Source: Populus alba (taxonomy: Eukaryota > Streptophyta > Magnoliopsida > Malpighiales > Salicaceae). Taken from it: a DNA stretch of 64,000 bases. The stretch lies in contig NC_133293.1 in the NCBI RefSeq assembly GCF_005239225.2, positions 372,001-436,000 of the forward strand. Reading direction: 5' to 3'. The position numbers and the translations under genes are program-made. Below, one piece after another: positions 10,009 to 21,873 of this stretch (its first letter is position 1; every line of letters starts with the position of its first letter). The notes beneath the pieces are model-generated. The model made no database searches and was not told the origin of the DNA. It saw only the letters and a program-made list of their open reading frames with translations.

Positions 10009-13000
10009 CGCCCCCACAAGATTGAGCTTCCATCAGCAAGACCAATCTTGTTACGTAACATAGTCGTTCGTTGTTTGGACAGAGGCTTCGTCAACAGATC
10101 AACGAGTTGGTCCTGGGTGTGTACATGGCGAACTCGAAGACTACCTTGTTGCACCAAATCGCGGACAAAGTGGAGATCAATTTGAATATGTTTCATGCGT
10201 GAATGATTCACTGGATTGAAGTTGAGGTGCGTGGCTCCTAGATTATCACATAACAGCAGAGGAGAGTCCTGTATGGGAAAAGCAAGTTCTTTAAAGAGAG
10301 TGGATAACCAAATTGTTTCTGAGGCTGCATTAGCTAATGCCCGATATTCAGCCTCTGTTGAAGAACGGGCAACTGCTCTTTGTTTCTTGGATGTCCACGA
10401 AATAGGATTAGGTCCTAAGAAACTAATGTATGCAGACGTCGACGTGCGGTCATCCACATTCCTAGCCCAATCAGCATCAGAATATGTGTGTAACACCGAA
10501 GGTCCAGCCCTGTTAATCTGAATACCATAGAAAATGGTTTGCTTCAAGTATCTGAGAAGCCGTTTGGTTGTTTTCCAGTGACTTGTAGAGGGCTTGTGCA
10601 TAAATTGAGAGAGTTTGTTGACTGCAAATGAAATGTCTGGTCTTGTCAACGAGAGGTATTGGAGACTGCCCATAACTCGGCGAAATTCTGTGCTATCCAC
10701 AGCAGCGGTGCCATCAACCAATTGGAGAGACTGTGATGTGGACATAGGCGTGGAGATATCTTTGGCACCACTCATGTTGCTGTTAGTGAGAAGCTCACCA
10801 ACATATTTATGTTGGGTGAGAAATAGATCGGCCTTGGTAGGAATGACTTTAACACCTAGGAAGAAGTGAAGAGGTCCCATGTCTTTGAGAGAAAACATGT
10901 CTCCTAGTTGCTGAATGAAAGCTTTCATAAGCGTGGAATTGTTCCCTGTTATGACAAGACCATCAACATAAACCAGTAAGTAGCAGAGATTAGATTCATT
11001 GTTGTAAATGAATAGAGAAGAGTCTGCCTTGGAGGTGTGGAATCCCATTTGAAGAATAGCAGTTCTGAGTGCTGTATACCAAGTCCTAGGGGCTTGTTTA
11101 AGGCTATAGATGGCCTTTTTCAACCGGCAGATATGGTTAGGTTTGGACAAATCTCGAAACCCCGGAGGCTGCACCATGAAGACAGTTTCAGTTAATGCAC
11201 CATTAAGAAATGCATTGTTGACATCCATTTGTCGTAATTCCCAGCCACGCATGACTGCAATAGACATGATAGCTTTTATAGTTGCTGGTTTGACGACAGG
11301 GCTGAACGTTTCTGTATAATCAACCCCTGGATGTTGATGGAAACCTTTCGCAACTAGGCGAGCTTTGAATCTGTCGACAGAACCATCTGTATGACGTTTT
11401 ACCCGAAAGATCCACTTGCAGCCCACGGGTGTAGAGTTGGGAGGTAATGGCATTAGGTCCCATGTGCCATGTTGCATCAGAGTAGTAAGTTCATTTGACA
11501 TAGCCTCACGCCAGTGAATTTGGGTAATGGCTTGGCTCACACACGTTGGTTCTAAGATTTGGGGAAGAGGATGTTTGGTTACTGTGTTAAGTTGTTTAGG
11601 TCTGAAAATTTGGTTCATGGAGCGTGTTGTCATGGTACGGGTGGGAGGAGGAATATTGGATGGTGGTGTGGGACTGGAAACAAAGGAAGGTGGAAGAGGA
11701 GGAGTAGTACTGTTGTCCAGTGCAGTAGGGTGAGGAGGTGGGTTTTGTTCCAATGGTAACAAAGACGCAGGGATAATGTAATTACCTGAGGAGGATGTAA
11801 CAATAGCAGGAGAGTCTTCCGAAGACTGTGATAGGGCCTGAGCTGGAAAGACCATTGGTGATGGCACAACTATCTAGGGGAAGCCAAAATGCAGTGGGGT
11901 GACGTGATGACTGGTTGGGTTAACCGGTGAGGGGTTGCAGTGATGTTGAGTTTCGTCAAACAACATATGATGAGAAACAAAGAATTTTTTTAAATGAGGA
12001 TCAAAACATTTGTATGCATTTTGAGTAGATGAATAACCAAGAAAAATGCATGCTCTAGATTTTGGTTGCATTTTATTTGAGTTGTAAGGACGTGTGAGAG
12101 AATAACAGAGGCAGCCAAATTTTTTTAATTTTAAATAACTTGGTGTTTGTTCAAAAAGGCTTCAAAAGGTGATTTGTGTTGCAGGAGTGATGTAGGTTGT
12201 CGGTTTACGAGGTAGGATGTTGTCTGAAAGGCATAAGGCCAGTATGCGAATCAAGATTTATATATTGAAGTAGTGTAAGGCCCGTTTCCACAATGTGACG
12301 ATGACGGCGTTCGGAAACACCATTTTGTTGGGGGGTGTAAGGGGCAGTGGTGTAGTGAGTTATGCCATGATGCGAAAAATAAGATTTTAACGCAATAAAC
12401 TCACCGCCATTATCAGAGTAAAGTGTTTTGATTGGTTTTTGAAAATGAGTTTCGACACACTTTTTGAATTGTGGAAAAATAGTAGAGACACCGGATTTAG
12501 TTGCCATTGGAAAGAACCAAATATATTTTGTATAATGATCCACAAAAATAAGATAGTATCGGGAACCATCAATTCCAGTATAACTAGCTGGACCTCACAC
12601 ATCTGTGTAAATAAGTTCAAGTGGTGCATGGCTTTGAAGGCTGGTGCCATGAAATGATTGTTGATGAATTTTATTAGTGGAACAAGGATGACATAATGAG
12701 GAAAACTATTTTTGCGATGAAATGGGAAGAGAAAAATTCTTAACAAGGTGATGAACAATTTTGAGTGAAGGATGCCCAAGACGCTTGTGCCATCCATCAA
12801 TGGAAGTCCGTTCATGCACATTAGCAACTTTTGGTGGCCGCACCATGGAATCCAGAAATATATAGATGCCATTGTTACACGCTCCTTTTAGTAATATCAC
12901 CCCCGTGGTCGCGTCCTTCACAAAAAAATGAAAAGGATGAAGTTCAAAGAAAACATTATTTTGTTTGGTAAAGTGATGAACATAAATTAAATTTTTGTGA

Positions 13001-14181
13001 AGATTTGGAACATAGAGAGTGTCATGGAGTGTAAAATTTCGATGAGTAGACTGTGAATTCAAAGAACCAATATGTGAGACCGCCAAACCTGAACCATCAC
13101 CGAGTATTACTTCATCAGTTCCATCATATTCGGAATGAACAGATAAATTGGAAAGATCACCCGTTATATTATCTGAAGCTGCCGAATCAAGTAACCAAGT
13201 GTTGTTCTTCCCAGCAGAGGTTGTGGCACAATTGACAGATGCATTCGGTGAATGAAACTGAGGACATGACTTTGCAACGTGACCAAATTGGTCACATATT
13301 TGACATTTGGGCTGATAGCGTCGATTGTTGTTAGATCTGCCAGAATTAAAACGACGTCCATCACGTTGAGTGCCACCAAAATTTCGGCCTGTGTTGGAAC
13401 CATGATACCCCCGAGAGTTGTCATTTGATCTGGTGAACCACTGTTGACTCCCTCTGTAATTGGAAGGCTTTGTCTTTGTGTAGTTGGCAGAGGCTACTAG
13501 GTGTTGTGTTGCGATTTCCAAGCGCCTCAGGTATGCCTCATGTCCCACTAGCAGATCATGCAGCTCCTCAAATGTCAGTGGTGATTCTTGGGCTCGAATA
13601 GGCGCTACAATCTCCCGAAATTCAGAACCTAAACCATTCAATACATAAAGCGTTAGGTCATCATCTGAAATTGAGTTATCAATAATGGCTATTTCATCAG
13701 CCAGGGTCTTCACAGCATGGAGATATTCTGTGATTGACTGGTTGCCACGTTGGATTAAGGTGATTTCCTCCTTTAACTGCATAGCACGAGTCCTTGAACG
13801 GCTAGCGTATAGATTCTTTAGCTTTTTCCAAGCTTCATGAGATGTTTTTGCCGTAGCAATGAGTGGTGTTATTGAGGATGATGTGGAGGCTAGAAGAGCA
13901 CTCAGGATGAGTTTATTCTGCCGGATCCAGTAGAGCTTGCAGAGCTCATCAGTTGCTGTGCCAGAGGAGGAGGGACACAAAAGTGTGCCTTCGACATAGT
14001 CGAGTAGGTCGTAACCAATAAGAAGTGCTTCAAATTAAGCACGCCATTGAGGAAAGGTGGAGGGGGTTAATTTTTCATTGATCTGAGTTGTGATATTGAA
14101 GGCAATGAGTGGTTTGTCTGTTGTGGTGGAGGGTTGGGTATTGAGGGTGAAATTTGGGTTTTGATCTGAGGATGATGACAT
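9978..14181 (-). pseudogene. Copia gag-pol polyprotein, broken
   Basis: The ATG at 14181 begins MSSSSDQNPN. Gag carries a CCHC zinc knuckle (CQICDQFGHVAKSC), then an aspartic protease (WLLDSAASDNITG), the integrase HHCC region (WHKRLGHPSL), integrase core acidic residues (FVDHYTKYIW, LYSDNGGEF, NGVSERRHRH), reverse transcriptase (GCKWIFRVKRHTDGS onward) and RNase H ending in DLLTKPLSKQ. Breaks: TAA at 14035-14037, TAG at 12706-12708, TGA at 12595-12597 (where tryptophan is expected in DVWGP), a frameshift near 12235-12250, and TAG at 11874-11876. The reverse transcriptase motif reads YVDG, so the second catalytic aspartate is lost. The element cannot make a working polyprotein. Confidence 0.92.
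10009..10018 (-). other. Copia polypurine tract
   Basis: On the minus strand TGTGGGGGCG immediately precedes the 3' LTR. This is the expected position and composition for plus-strand priming. Confidence 0.65.
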
Positions 14182-14219
14182 TGTGATATTTTGGATCGGT
14201 GATTCGTTAGAATTTGAAA

Positions 14220-14231
14220 GCTCTGATACCA
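14220..14231 (-). other. Copia primer-binding site (tRNA-Met)
   Basis: On the minus strand the sequence is TGGTATCAGAGC, the usual plant copia site complementary to the 3' end of initiator methionine tRNA. It directly adjoins the 5' LTR end, which fixes the LTR border at 14232. Confidence 0.9.
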
Positions 14232-14516
14232 TAAAAGATCTTAACACAACAGCTGTTTCAATGAATAATTCACCACACTCTATTGATAATTATTGTGTGC
14301 AATATATACAGCGGCGTGGATTCTGTTTTGGAAACAAAATCAATGATAATGCTAAAGTTGTGCTATTGTAATATACAGCTGCAGATTTTACGTTACAATA
14401 TACAGCTGCAGATTTTACATTTCAAATATTGCGTTGATTGTAGATTCTGTGCCTTGACTTTCTGTTATTCCTTCTTTGTAGTGATCTGAGCAGATTCTCT
14501 GCATGTTTCCCTGATA
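14232..14516 (-). repeat. Copia 5' LTR, full length
   Basis: The LTR is 285 bp, bounded on one side by the primer-binding site and on the other by loss of similarity to the 3' copy. It starts TATCAGGG and ends CTTTTA on the minus strand, a TA...TA pair. A 28-base unit around GTAATATACAGCTGCAGATTTTAC is repeated within it. Confidence 0.85.
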
Positions 14517-14589
14517 ATTTCCTCCTCCTCTCTTGCTCTATGTTGAGTAAGAACCAGCTTTGGCCCTGGACCATTCATATACATGCAAG

Positions 14590-14710
<121 letters not shown>

Positions 14711-15984
14711 AGTGCAATGGAGAAGAGGCGATTAATATGAGTAGTTTAAAAACGTTGACTTTTTTAGATGTACCAATTGGTCAATGACTCAACTTACAAT
14801 GGCCTTGCAAAATATAAGACCGGCCTAATCATGCCCATGTTTTGGTTTTTTATTAATAAGCTTGTTTTGATAAAAAAAAAATAATTTTATTAAATAAATT
14901 GCCTTAACCCATTTTTATCTTATTTATAGGAATTGAAATAAAACACTACATAGAACCTAAAAACAATAAATCTAATGATAATTAGGAAGTAACTAACGGT
15001 ATCATATTAATTATTTTCTTGGTTTAATTTAAAAAATAAATTGATATATGTTTGAGAGAAAAATCATAAATGAAAATATTTTTATTATTTTTTCTGCGTC
15101 AAGAATTTTATTTTTATATATGCATCTCTATTTTTAAGATGAATCAGAGCAGTAGAAATCACTAATTATTCTCCTTGTACTATAAAATTTTCCACACAAA
15201 AACACATTTTCTTACTGTTACAAGACTAAAAGTACCTAAAACATGCTGATGAAAAATAAAACTACAAAAATCCAAAAACTATAAGCTATACATTAAATTA
15301 TATAGAGGAGGAGCTGTAATGTTTAATTTGCTCACAGTAATTAGCTAATAACTTACAAAATGAATTAATAAAAGACTTTTTATCAGTAAAGGCAACCAGC
15401 CTCTCTAGCCCATGGGGAAAAAATTGATCTTAATGCCTGTTGCCTCTTGTAGCTAGGGGGCCTTGTTCATCTGCTTCGTGTACTTGAAGCTGGCTTTGTT
15501 TTTATAGTTCTAGGCCTGTAGCTGGCCATGTATAACATCGAAACCTTTCCTTGAGAAAGAGTAGAAAGTTTTGTAGAGATTTTATTGTCCATGTTGTTGT
15601 CCTGGGACATAAATAAATAAATAAATAATAGAGATATAAATATATTTGGTTAAAGAGATAGAAATAGATATATGAAAATAAATTTACCTCTGAAATAATT
15701 TTAAAATAAATTTTTATATTTTTTATTTCTAAAATATCCTTATTGCAATCCCCTAAGTATCCTCACAATCCCGGCAATGACTTTATTCCTCCTTCTCCTC
15801 CTTTAACGCCGTCTCTGTTTTAGATTTATTGTATTTTAAGATATAAATGTTTAAATTTGTAATAAATATTTGATTTTTATATTATTTTAATTATTTTTCT
15901 ACTTCTGTTCAATATATATTTTTTAAAAAATATATTTTAAAATATTACTGACAGAGTTACCGAAGGAATAACTAGAGGTAATCA

Positions 15985-16270
15985 GTTACGGTTCGGTTCA
16001 GTTTTCATAAAAAAAAGTAACCAAATCGGTTCAAAACTAGCTAGTTTTAGTTCGGTTCGGTTATTTTAGAACAAAAACCTGTTCAAATTGACCGGTTTCG
16101 GTTTGACTCAGTTTTTTTTTTATTTGGGTTCGGTTTTGTTTTTTAAGTTTCAGGCTTATAAAATAGAATAAAAAACAGTCAATTTTTAAAAAATTCTAAT
16201 ACGTTTGTTTTTTACGGTTAGGTTTTTTTAGTAATTTTTTTTTCCTGGTTTTCTAGGTATAATTGGTTTT
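15985..16270 (+). repeat. Dispersed GGTTCGG-rich repeat, copy 1
   Basis: The stretch is rich in GGTTCGGTT, GACCGGTTTCGG and TTTTTACGGTTAGG words separated by T/A runs. The same ordered words appear in the same orientation at 53105-53440, so the two form a dispersed repeat family. The class of element is unknown to me. Confidence 0.6.
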
Positions 16271-16861
16271 TCAGTTTTTTTGCTTTCTCCTAGAAATAAA
16301 TCCGTCGATATATTCTAGAGAGAGTTGAAAAGGAATTATTGCAAATGCTACTGCTATTATTAACTTATCAACATAATTACAAATGATATTATGTTGGTGA
16401 TATATTATATTTATCGATGAATATATCGGTAGACAAATAAAAAAATTGATGACATTACATATAGTTTTTCTGTCGGTGATATATTAAATTTACTGATGAG
16501 ATACCAATATAATGAAGTGAGTAATTTTTTTTTGGCATGTTTTGAATGTTTGTAAATCCATCAGTATATTTATTACCAACAGACTATAAATTACTAGCAA
16601 TATTTTTTTTGACGGACTATTTCTATCTATGAACATGTCGGTAAAACTATTAAAACTGATAGTATTTGATTTTTTTATTATTATTGTTAATGATTTTTTT
16701 TTTGTTTATTTACATATATAATTATCAGTTTGTTTAATTAAATATTTACACAGACTTTTTAATTTACATTTTAAATTTTTATATGTAAAAAACACACCAA
16801 AATAATGTATATACCCTATATTATTTTCTTAGAAAAACAAATAACGGTTAGATAGCTAGTA

Positions 16862-16870
16862 TTTATATAT
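16862..16870 (+). promoter_or_regulatory. Possible TATA box of HYH
   Basis: TTTATATAT lies about 280 bases upstream of the HYH start codon. If used, transcription would start near 16890, leaving a leader of roughly 250 bases that contains upstream ATGs. Confidence 0.4.
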
Positions 16871-16936
16871 GAGGTAATGGGTAGAGAGGGGGAGAGAGAA
16901 AGAGACAGGAAGAGAAGGGGGGGCGGGCGGCTGTGC

Positions 16937-17113
16937 ATGCATCAACGTGGTCGTTCATGGGCCAGAAGCTTTAAACCAGGTCTTCCAAAAAGGAGAGGTA
17001 GATGGTATGGACATGGACAACTGTTACAAAAATACACCCATTCAGAGTCAGATCATGATCCATTAGGAGACCGTTTTAGCATTGGCATCGTAGCTGTACT
17101 TGGAGGTAGATAA
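16937..17113 (+). other. Possible upstream ORF in the HYH leader
   Basis: An open frame runs from ATG 16877 (or the in-frame ATG 16937) to a stop at 17113, 32 bases before the HYH start. It encodes a basic, arginine-rich peptide with no family resemblance. The first ATG probably lies upstream of the transcription start, so the shorter form is likelier. A translational role is inference from position only. Confidence 0.25.
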
Positions 17114-17145
17114 TCAGCTCAGATCGTGTAATTGAAGAGAAGATA

Positions 17146-18276
17146 ATGGATATTGGTGAATCCAACAACAAGTACCCTCATGATCATAAGAAGCAATTGC
17201 TTGACGACGACGACGACGACGACGACGAAGACGACGACGACCATCAGGTGGAGGGCACCAGTGCTACAGCTACCTCTTCTTCTTCCTCTTCTTGGAGGAT
17301 CAGGAGAAGTACTGGTAGTACAAGTGACAATCTCATTTCACACCACAAAAACAAATTATTAGGTGCGTTGTAGATCCATCCAGCAGACAGGACTCTAGCT
17401 AGCTGCAGTAATTATACACACACGCACATGAAATTATATACACATATATAGTCTGCTGGGCCTAGTGCTCGTGGGAATTAATTATAGTAATTATAATGAT
17501 GTTACTAATCAATTAATTTGGTCCAGATCATGAAGACAGTGATGAAGATCTTTTCACGGTTCCGGATGTAGAAGCTCGACCACCGGCGGATTCTGCTGGT
17601 GGTGGTGGTGGTGGTAATAATACTACTACTTACAATAATAAGAACGTTAATTCTAATAATCCCGAGGTTCAATCCGCCGCAGCAGCACCAGCAGCAACAG
17701 GGAGTAATAAACGCCATAGAGGACGAAACCCTGCTGACAAAGAATATAGAAGGCTCAAGAGGTGAGTCCTACATTCATAGTTTAAATATGATGTTGTTAT
17801 TTACGAGAGCCATCATTTCTTTTTGTTATACATATAGATTAGCTTAACCCACTTGTTAAATGTTATTTAATGTTCAAAATCAACATCTAATTTCCATTTC
17901 TGTTATTGAATTTATTGTAAACGATAAAAAATGTTACCATATAAAACTCATTTATTTATAAGCTATACATAATATCAGTAGATTTTAATTCAAATATTTA
18001 ATTTTAATTATATATATATATGTTTGCGTGCCACATGACGGGTCGAATCAATATTTTTTTGAACAAAAAAAAATTCTAGGTCACAAAGAACTATTCATCA
18101 TTGTTTTTAAACTAGATTTAACGGGTTAATTAGGAAATTTGCTGAGTTGACTCCTTACCTAGTACAAACTTAAATTAAATCATGTGAAAGTTGTCATGAC
18201 ATGATCTAGATAACATATTTGTTGCTTAACCCGTCAAACATGCAATCTAAGTCATGGACTCTACCAGGTTTGATAC

Positions 18277-18313
<37 letters not shown>

Positions 18314-19978
18314 CACTTAATTATATGATAAGTAAAATAAACGCTTGTAAAATCGAGCACAAATCAAATGTCAAAATATTATTTGAAACAACGATAACCT
18401 TATCTATAGAAAACAAACTAAAACGAATTATAAAGTCAATTCAAACTCAATCAAATATTGAAAGATAAAATAAAAAAAAAATCGATGTAAAACTCAATAC
18501 AAACTTAATGTTGAAGTATCAAATTAGTAAAAAATTAATGAAAATGAAAAGAAAGAAAAGAGGGGAATTGGTTAAAAAAAAAAACTTCCTTCACTCTTCA
18601 TATGAATAGCGAAGCAAAGGAGTTAAAACCTAAAATTGCTAGGTTGTAGAGAACTGTTTAATATTGTTACTAAATTTAACCTAGCAAGTCAACCTTGAAA
18701 TCTACCGATCCACTTCTTTACCTAACCCGGGTTTAAAATTAAACCGTTTGGGAGTTGTCCTAACATGATTCGGTTAAATTGGTAAGTATATCGATAGTTC
18801 AGACAACCAGTAAAAAGCGTTGTTTGTTTTTAAAAAAGTAAATTTAAGAAGATATTTTTTTAATATTAAGATGATGAAATATTGAATTACCTGGGCTTCG
18901 TGGCTTAACCCGCTAAACCCACAATTTGGATCATGGACTCCACTAAATTTGATAACTTTGTTTTATTTAACTATTTTTCACTTAATTATATGATAACAAA
19001 ACCAAATGCTCGTAAAATATAATACAAACCAAATATCTGAATGATTATTTGAGGTTATGCTAAACTCATAATAAACAAATTAAAATTAATTCAGAATTAA
19101 TTAAATGTTAAATGATAAAATTTTAAAAAAATAATAATAAATTAAATTTAAATTCAATATACACGGTTAACAATGTAGGAGGTTGGTCATCCCTTTTTTT
19201 TTTTGTAAGAAGTTGATATATTAAAAGGGCTAACTAGAAGGTAGCAAAAAACAATATACACCTAAGAAAAGTCATTGAAGGAGCTGATATGACACGCTTA
19301 AAGCCTTGATTTGATGTTAAACCAATTTATAATACTTTCAAGCCCCATAATTAAAGCAATGTCAATAGCTATAAAGAACTTATATGCAAACATGAGCCAA
19401 TTCGAGAGACGATAAAAAATTAAGGAGAAATTATCTTTGAAGATTGCAATTTCATCATTGAAGATTACCTTGTTTCTCATAAGTCATAGATTCCCACAAT
19501 AAACAAGCATAAACCAAACCTTACGCTGGAATTTTCCAAACACTAGGTTGGACAATTGATGTAATAGAATAATCTAATTATTTAGAAATAATCTTAATTT
19601 TCCATAATCAAGATCTCATTCTTAATTTGTAAGGCTTGGATCATGGGATCTCCCTTCTGTATGTAGCAGATTGCTAAGGAACAGAGTCTCAGCCCAACAA
19701 GCTCGAGAAAGAAAGAAGGTTTACGTCAATGACTTGGAATCAAGAGCCAAAGAATTGCAGGAAATTAACACCAAATTAGAGGAGAAGATTTCCACTTTGA
19801 CCAATGAAAACACCATGCTTCGGAAGGTGATCGATCATGAAGTGATGATGATCTCTTACAACTTAATTACTAAAGTTACCCTCAATACGGTATTAATATG
19901 CATATGTCCTCTTCTTGCATGCAGGTCCTCATGAATACCAGGCCCAAGGTTGACGAAAGCATGGAGCAAAAGCAGTAA
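17146..19978 (+). CDS. HYH: HYH, HY5-like bZIP transcription factor
   Basis: Four exons: 17146-17362, 17527-17761, 19670-19826 and 19925-19978. All junctions are GT-AG and phases agree, giving 220 residues. The N-terminus has a run of aspartates (8 D, E, 4 D) encoded by GAC repeats, then a serine-rich stretch. A COP1-binding motif follows ([15 protein letters not shown], an acidic patch plus VP pair). Then comes a basic region with [15 protein letters not shown] and [20 protein letters not shown], and a leucine zipper ending in the family tail [17 protein letters not shown]5/HYH proteins bind ACGT elements in light-regulated genes and are targeted for degradation by COP1 in darkness. The start is the first ATG after an in-frame upstream stop. 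Arabidopsis HYH is At3g17609. The poly-Asp tract and the 1.9-kb intron 2, holding a LINE relic, are unusual. Confidence 0.95.
18105..19190. repeat. Degenerate tandem duplication inside HYH intron 2
   Basis: The segment near 18226-18530 recurs diverged at about 18890-19190. Shared words include CATGGACTC, CACTTAATTATATGATAA and CAAATCAAAT-like stretches in the same order. The leading parts, with TTAACCCG and TGACATGATC-like words, are also related. It resembles non-coding retrotransposon sequence. A TA microsatellite at about 18281-18310 lies in the first copy. Confidence 0.5.
19298..19560 (-). pseudogene. LINE (non-LTR retrotransposon) C-terminal relic
   Basis: The minus-strand frame reads [11 protein letters not shown], stop, then [11 protein letters not shown] and on through [11 protein letters not shown]. 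This matches the pattern at the end of plant LINE ORF2/zf-RVT proteins, a WxxW-type block followed by RNxxxF. A TGA replaces the usual tryptophan before LMRN. It lies inside HYH intron 2, opposite to the gene. Only the tail is present, so this is a 5'-truncated or eroded insertion. Confidence 0.5.
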
Positions 19979-21423
19979 CAGCCGAGTAAAAGCTCTGAAA
20001 ATGCATCGCCTCCTATTTATGATTAATGTATAATATAGCCAGTGATCTTGCCAGCTGCTTATGCATGGCGAATACTTAAATAGCATATGCACTTCTACCA
20101 AAATATATACAGTCGAGGCTGATTTTGAAGTGGATAAATCTTTTCCATACGAATGGCTGCTCTAAATAAAAATAAAAATAAAAATAAAAATGAGCGTGTC
20201 TATCTATATATTTATGCAAACAGTCAATTTATGGCAGCCATGGATGGATATTTTTCAGGCTTACTGAATATTATGTTATGTAAACTCTTAGGTCATTTTA
20301 ATTTCCGCAGCTTTATTATTTGCTGTTCTGCTTCATGAATTCTGGGATTGTGTTCTGCTAGCTTCATCGTGCCTGCTTGCAACAAGAAGATTTTAGTGAG
20401 TTCAATATTAATTTATGCTGATTTCACCATGAGCTGATGATCGATGCCATCAAATGCTGCTGAGTTGAGAGAATCGCGTTGGAACGTGCTCTTACCTCGC
20501 TCCTACCCAGTTGACAGCTCTTGGAAAGAAGCTAGCTGAAGGTGGTGCAGGGGATTTTGCTCACAGATCCACGTATATAGTTCTTTATTTTACCGTTGGA
20601 CCGGGTGAAGCCAAAACGCATAGAAGTTGCTGTTCATAATTTTACTATATTTTTGTATTTTTTTTAGAACTTTTTTTTTATATATATTTAATTTAAAAGC
20701 CTATTTAGCCTTTGGAAACAAGCAAGTTGCAATGATATAGCTGCAAGTGTTGAGCGACATCTAACAGTGAATAATTGAGCTTTCGAAGCAAGCTGTGACT
20801 GGTTTCATGAATGTACTTGTACTTAAGTACGGGAGCTAATAATGATTTTGTACAGTTTGAAAATGCGGTACAATTGCATTCATAAAATTTTAATTTAATT
20901 TTTATTAAAAATTATTTTTATATATATTTTAAATCATTTTAATAAACTAATCTTAAAAATAATTTTTTTAAAAATAAAAAAATATTATTTTTTATGTATT
21001 TCGACACAAAAAACATTTTAAAAACAACCGCAATCACATTTCCAAATAAACTCTTACACTTCCTAGTTTATTTTATTCTTTTTAACATAAAAAATAGTAA
21101 ATTATCAATTATTTTTTTAACATTCCAGACAAATTTTAATTCTTTAACTACAAATTAATAAAATAAATTAAGAATTATATGATACAATATAGAAAAAAAT
21201 GTTATAGCTAACTAAAAATTAAATCAAATAAATAAAAATATATTAAAATATATGATATTGTATTACAAGAGTGCTTCGATGTTTTATTTACTTATACGGC
21301 AATATATTTTTTTATAAGACAAATAATAATTTAAATTTCATGGAAGAAAATAATTTCTAATTTAAATTTAACAATAAAGAACACTTTCTCTCATGGTATA
21401 CCTTGAAATCAACAGGAAATACG

Positions 21424-21456
<33 letters not shown>

Positions 21457-21671
21457 TTTTGTAATCTCAATGATTAAGAATGGAAGGTGCTCTTTCTTAT
21501 CAAATGGACATGCTTCAAGCCGCAAGAGTAGGGCGCAGACAACTTTTACTTTACTGGAGCTCCTTCACATCACAGAAACGTCCTTCATCTGTAAAACATC
21601 CCAAGCTAGCCAGGAGCTGACAAAGTCTGATCTTAGCTACTCCAGAGCTCAATTTCAGGGACCTCATATTT
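19979..21671. other. HYH 3' flank and AT-rich intergenic DNA
   Basis: The first few hundred bases are probably HYH 3' UTR. At about 20860-21050, words such as AAATGCGGTACAATTGC and ACAACCGCAATCACATTTCC form a loose inverted pair suggestive of an old TIR element. A TTA microsatellite lies at about 21425-21454. No gene is seen. Confidence 0.45.
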
Positions 21672-21682
21672 CATATTTATGT

Positions 21683-21873
21683 TTTTTTTTAACCTGAATT
21701 GTTCGGGTTAGCTTACGTACACCACGATTAATTCCTGGACTTACTGAACATCTTGCAAGCTCAGTAGACAAATAAAACATTATAGGAATGACAGACTGGC
21801 ACAAAAAAAATCAAACTCGGAACCACTACAAGACAAGTCTCATAATTGACCACTGAGCCATACCCTAAAGTGC
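21683..21873 (-). mobile_element. tRNA-derived SINE with perfect 11-bp target-site duplications
   Basis: Read on the minus strand, the element starts GGCACTTTAGGG. It has an A box TGGCTCAGTGG (21850-21860) matching the polymerase III consensus, and about 37 bases later a B-box-like GGTTCCGAGTTTGA (about 21811-21825). It ends in a poly(A) tail, seen as T's near 21682-21690. The 11-base word CATATTTATGT occurs at both borders, 21672-21682 and 21874-21884, as expected of target-primed insertion by a LINE partner. The body is about 191 bp. I do not know the family name. A Salicaceae SINE is plausible. Confidence 0.8.

Larger units (their letters stand above)
9834..14516 (-). mobile_element. Degenerate Ty1/copia LTR retrotransposon with TA...TA ends
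   Basis: The element is on the minus strand with gag-pol in copia order (integrase before reverse transcriptase). The 5' LTR is 14232-14516 (285 bp). A primer-binding site matching the 3' end of initiator tRNA-Met (TGGTATCAGAGC) adjoins it at 14220-14231. A purine-rich tract adjoins the other LTR at 10009-10018. The 3' LTR copy, 9834-10008, matches only 175 bp of the 5' LTR. By eye the copies differ at 7 of 175 positions (4 per cent), so the insertion is not recent. LTR ends read TA...TA instead of TG...CA. Stops, a frameshift and a changed catalytic residue in the polyprotein make it non-autonomous. Confidence 0.92.

Noticed and set aside
10216..11759. Several plus-strand open frames of 66-101 codons
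   Set aside because: They are antisense shadows of the copia reverse transcriptase/RNase H frame.
16877..17113. A 78-codon arginine-rich frame as an independent gene
   Set aside because: It lies in the HYH promoter and leader, is GA-rich and has no family. It is kept only as a possible upstream frame.
17505..17717. Minus-strand 70-codon frame rich in Ser/Thr/Ile runs
   Set aside because: It is the antisense of HYH exon 2 repeats.
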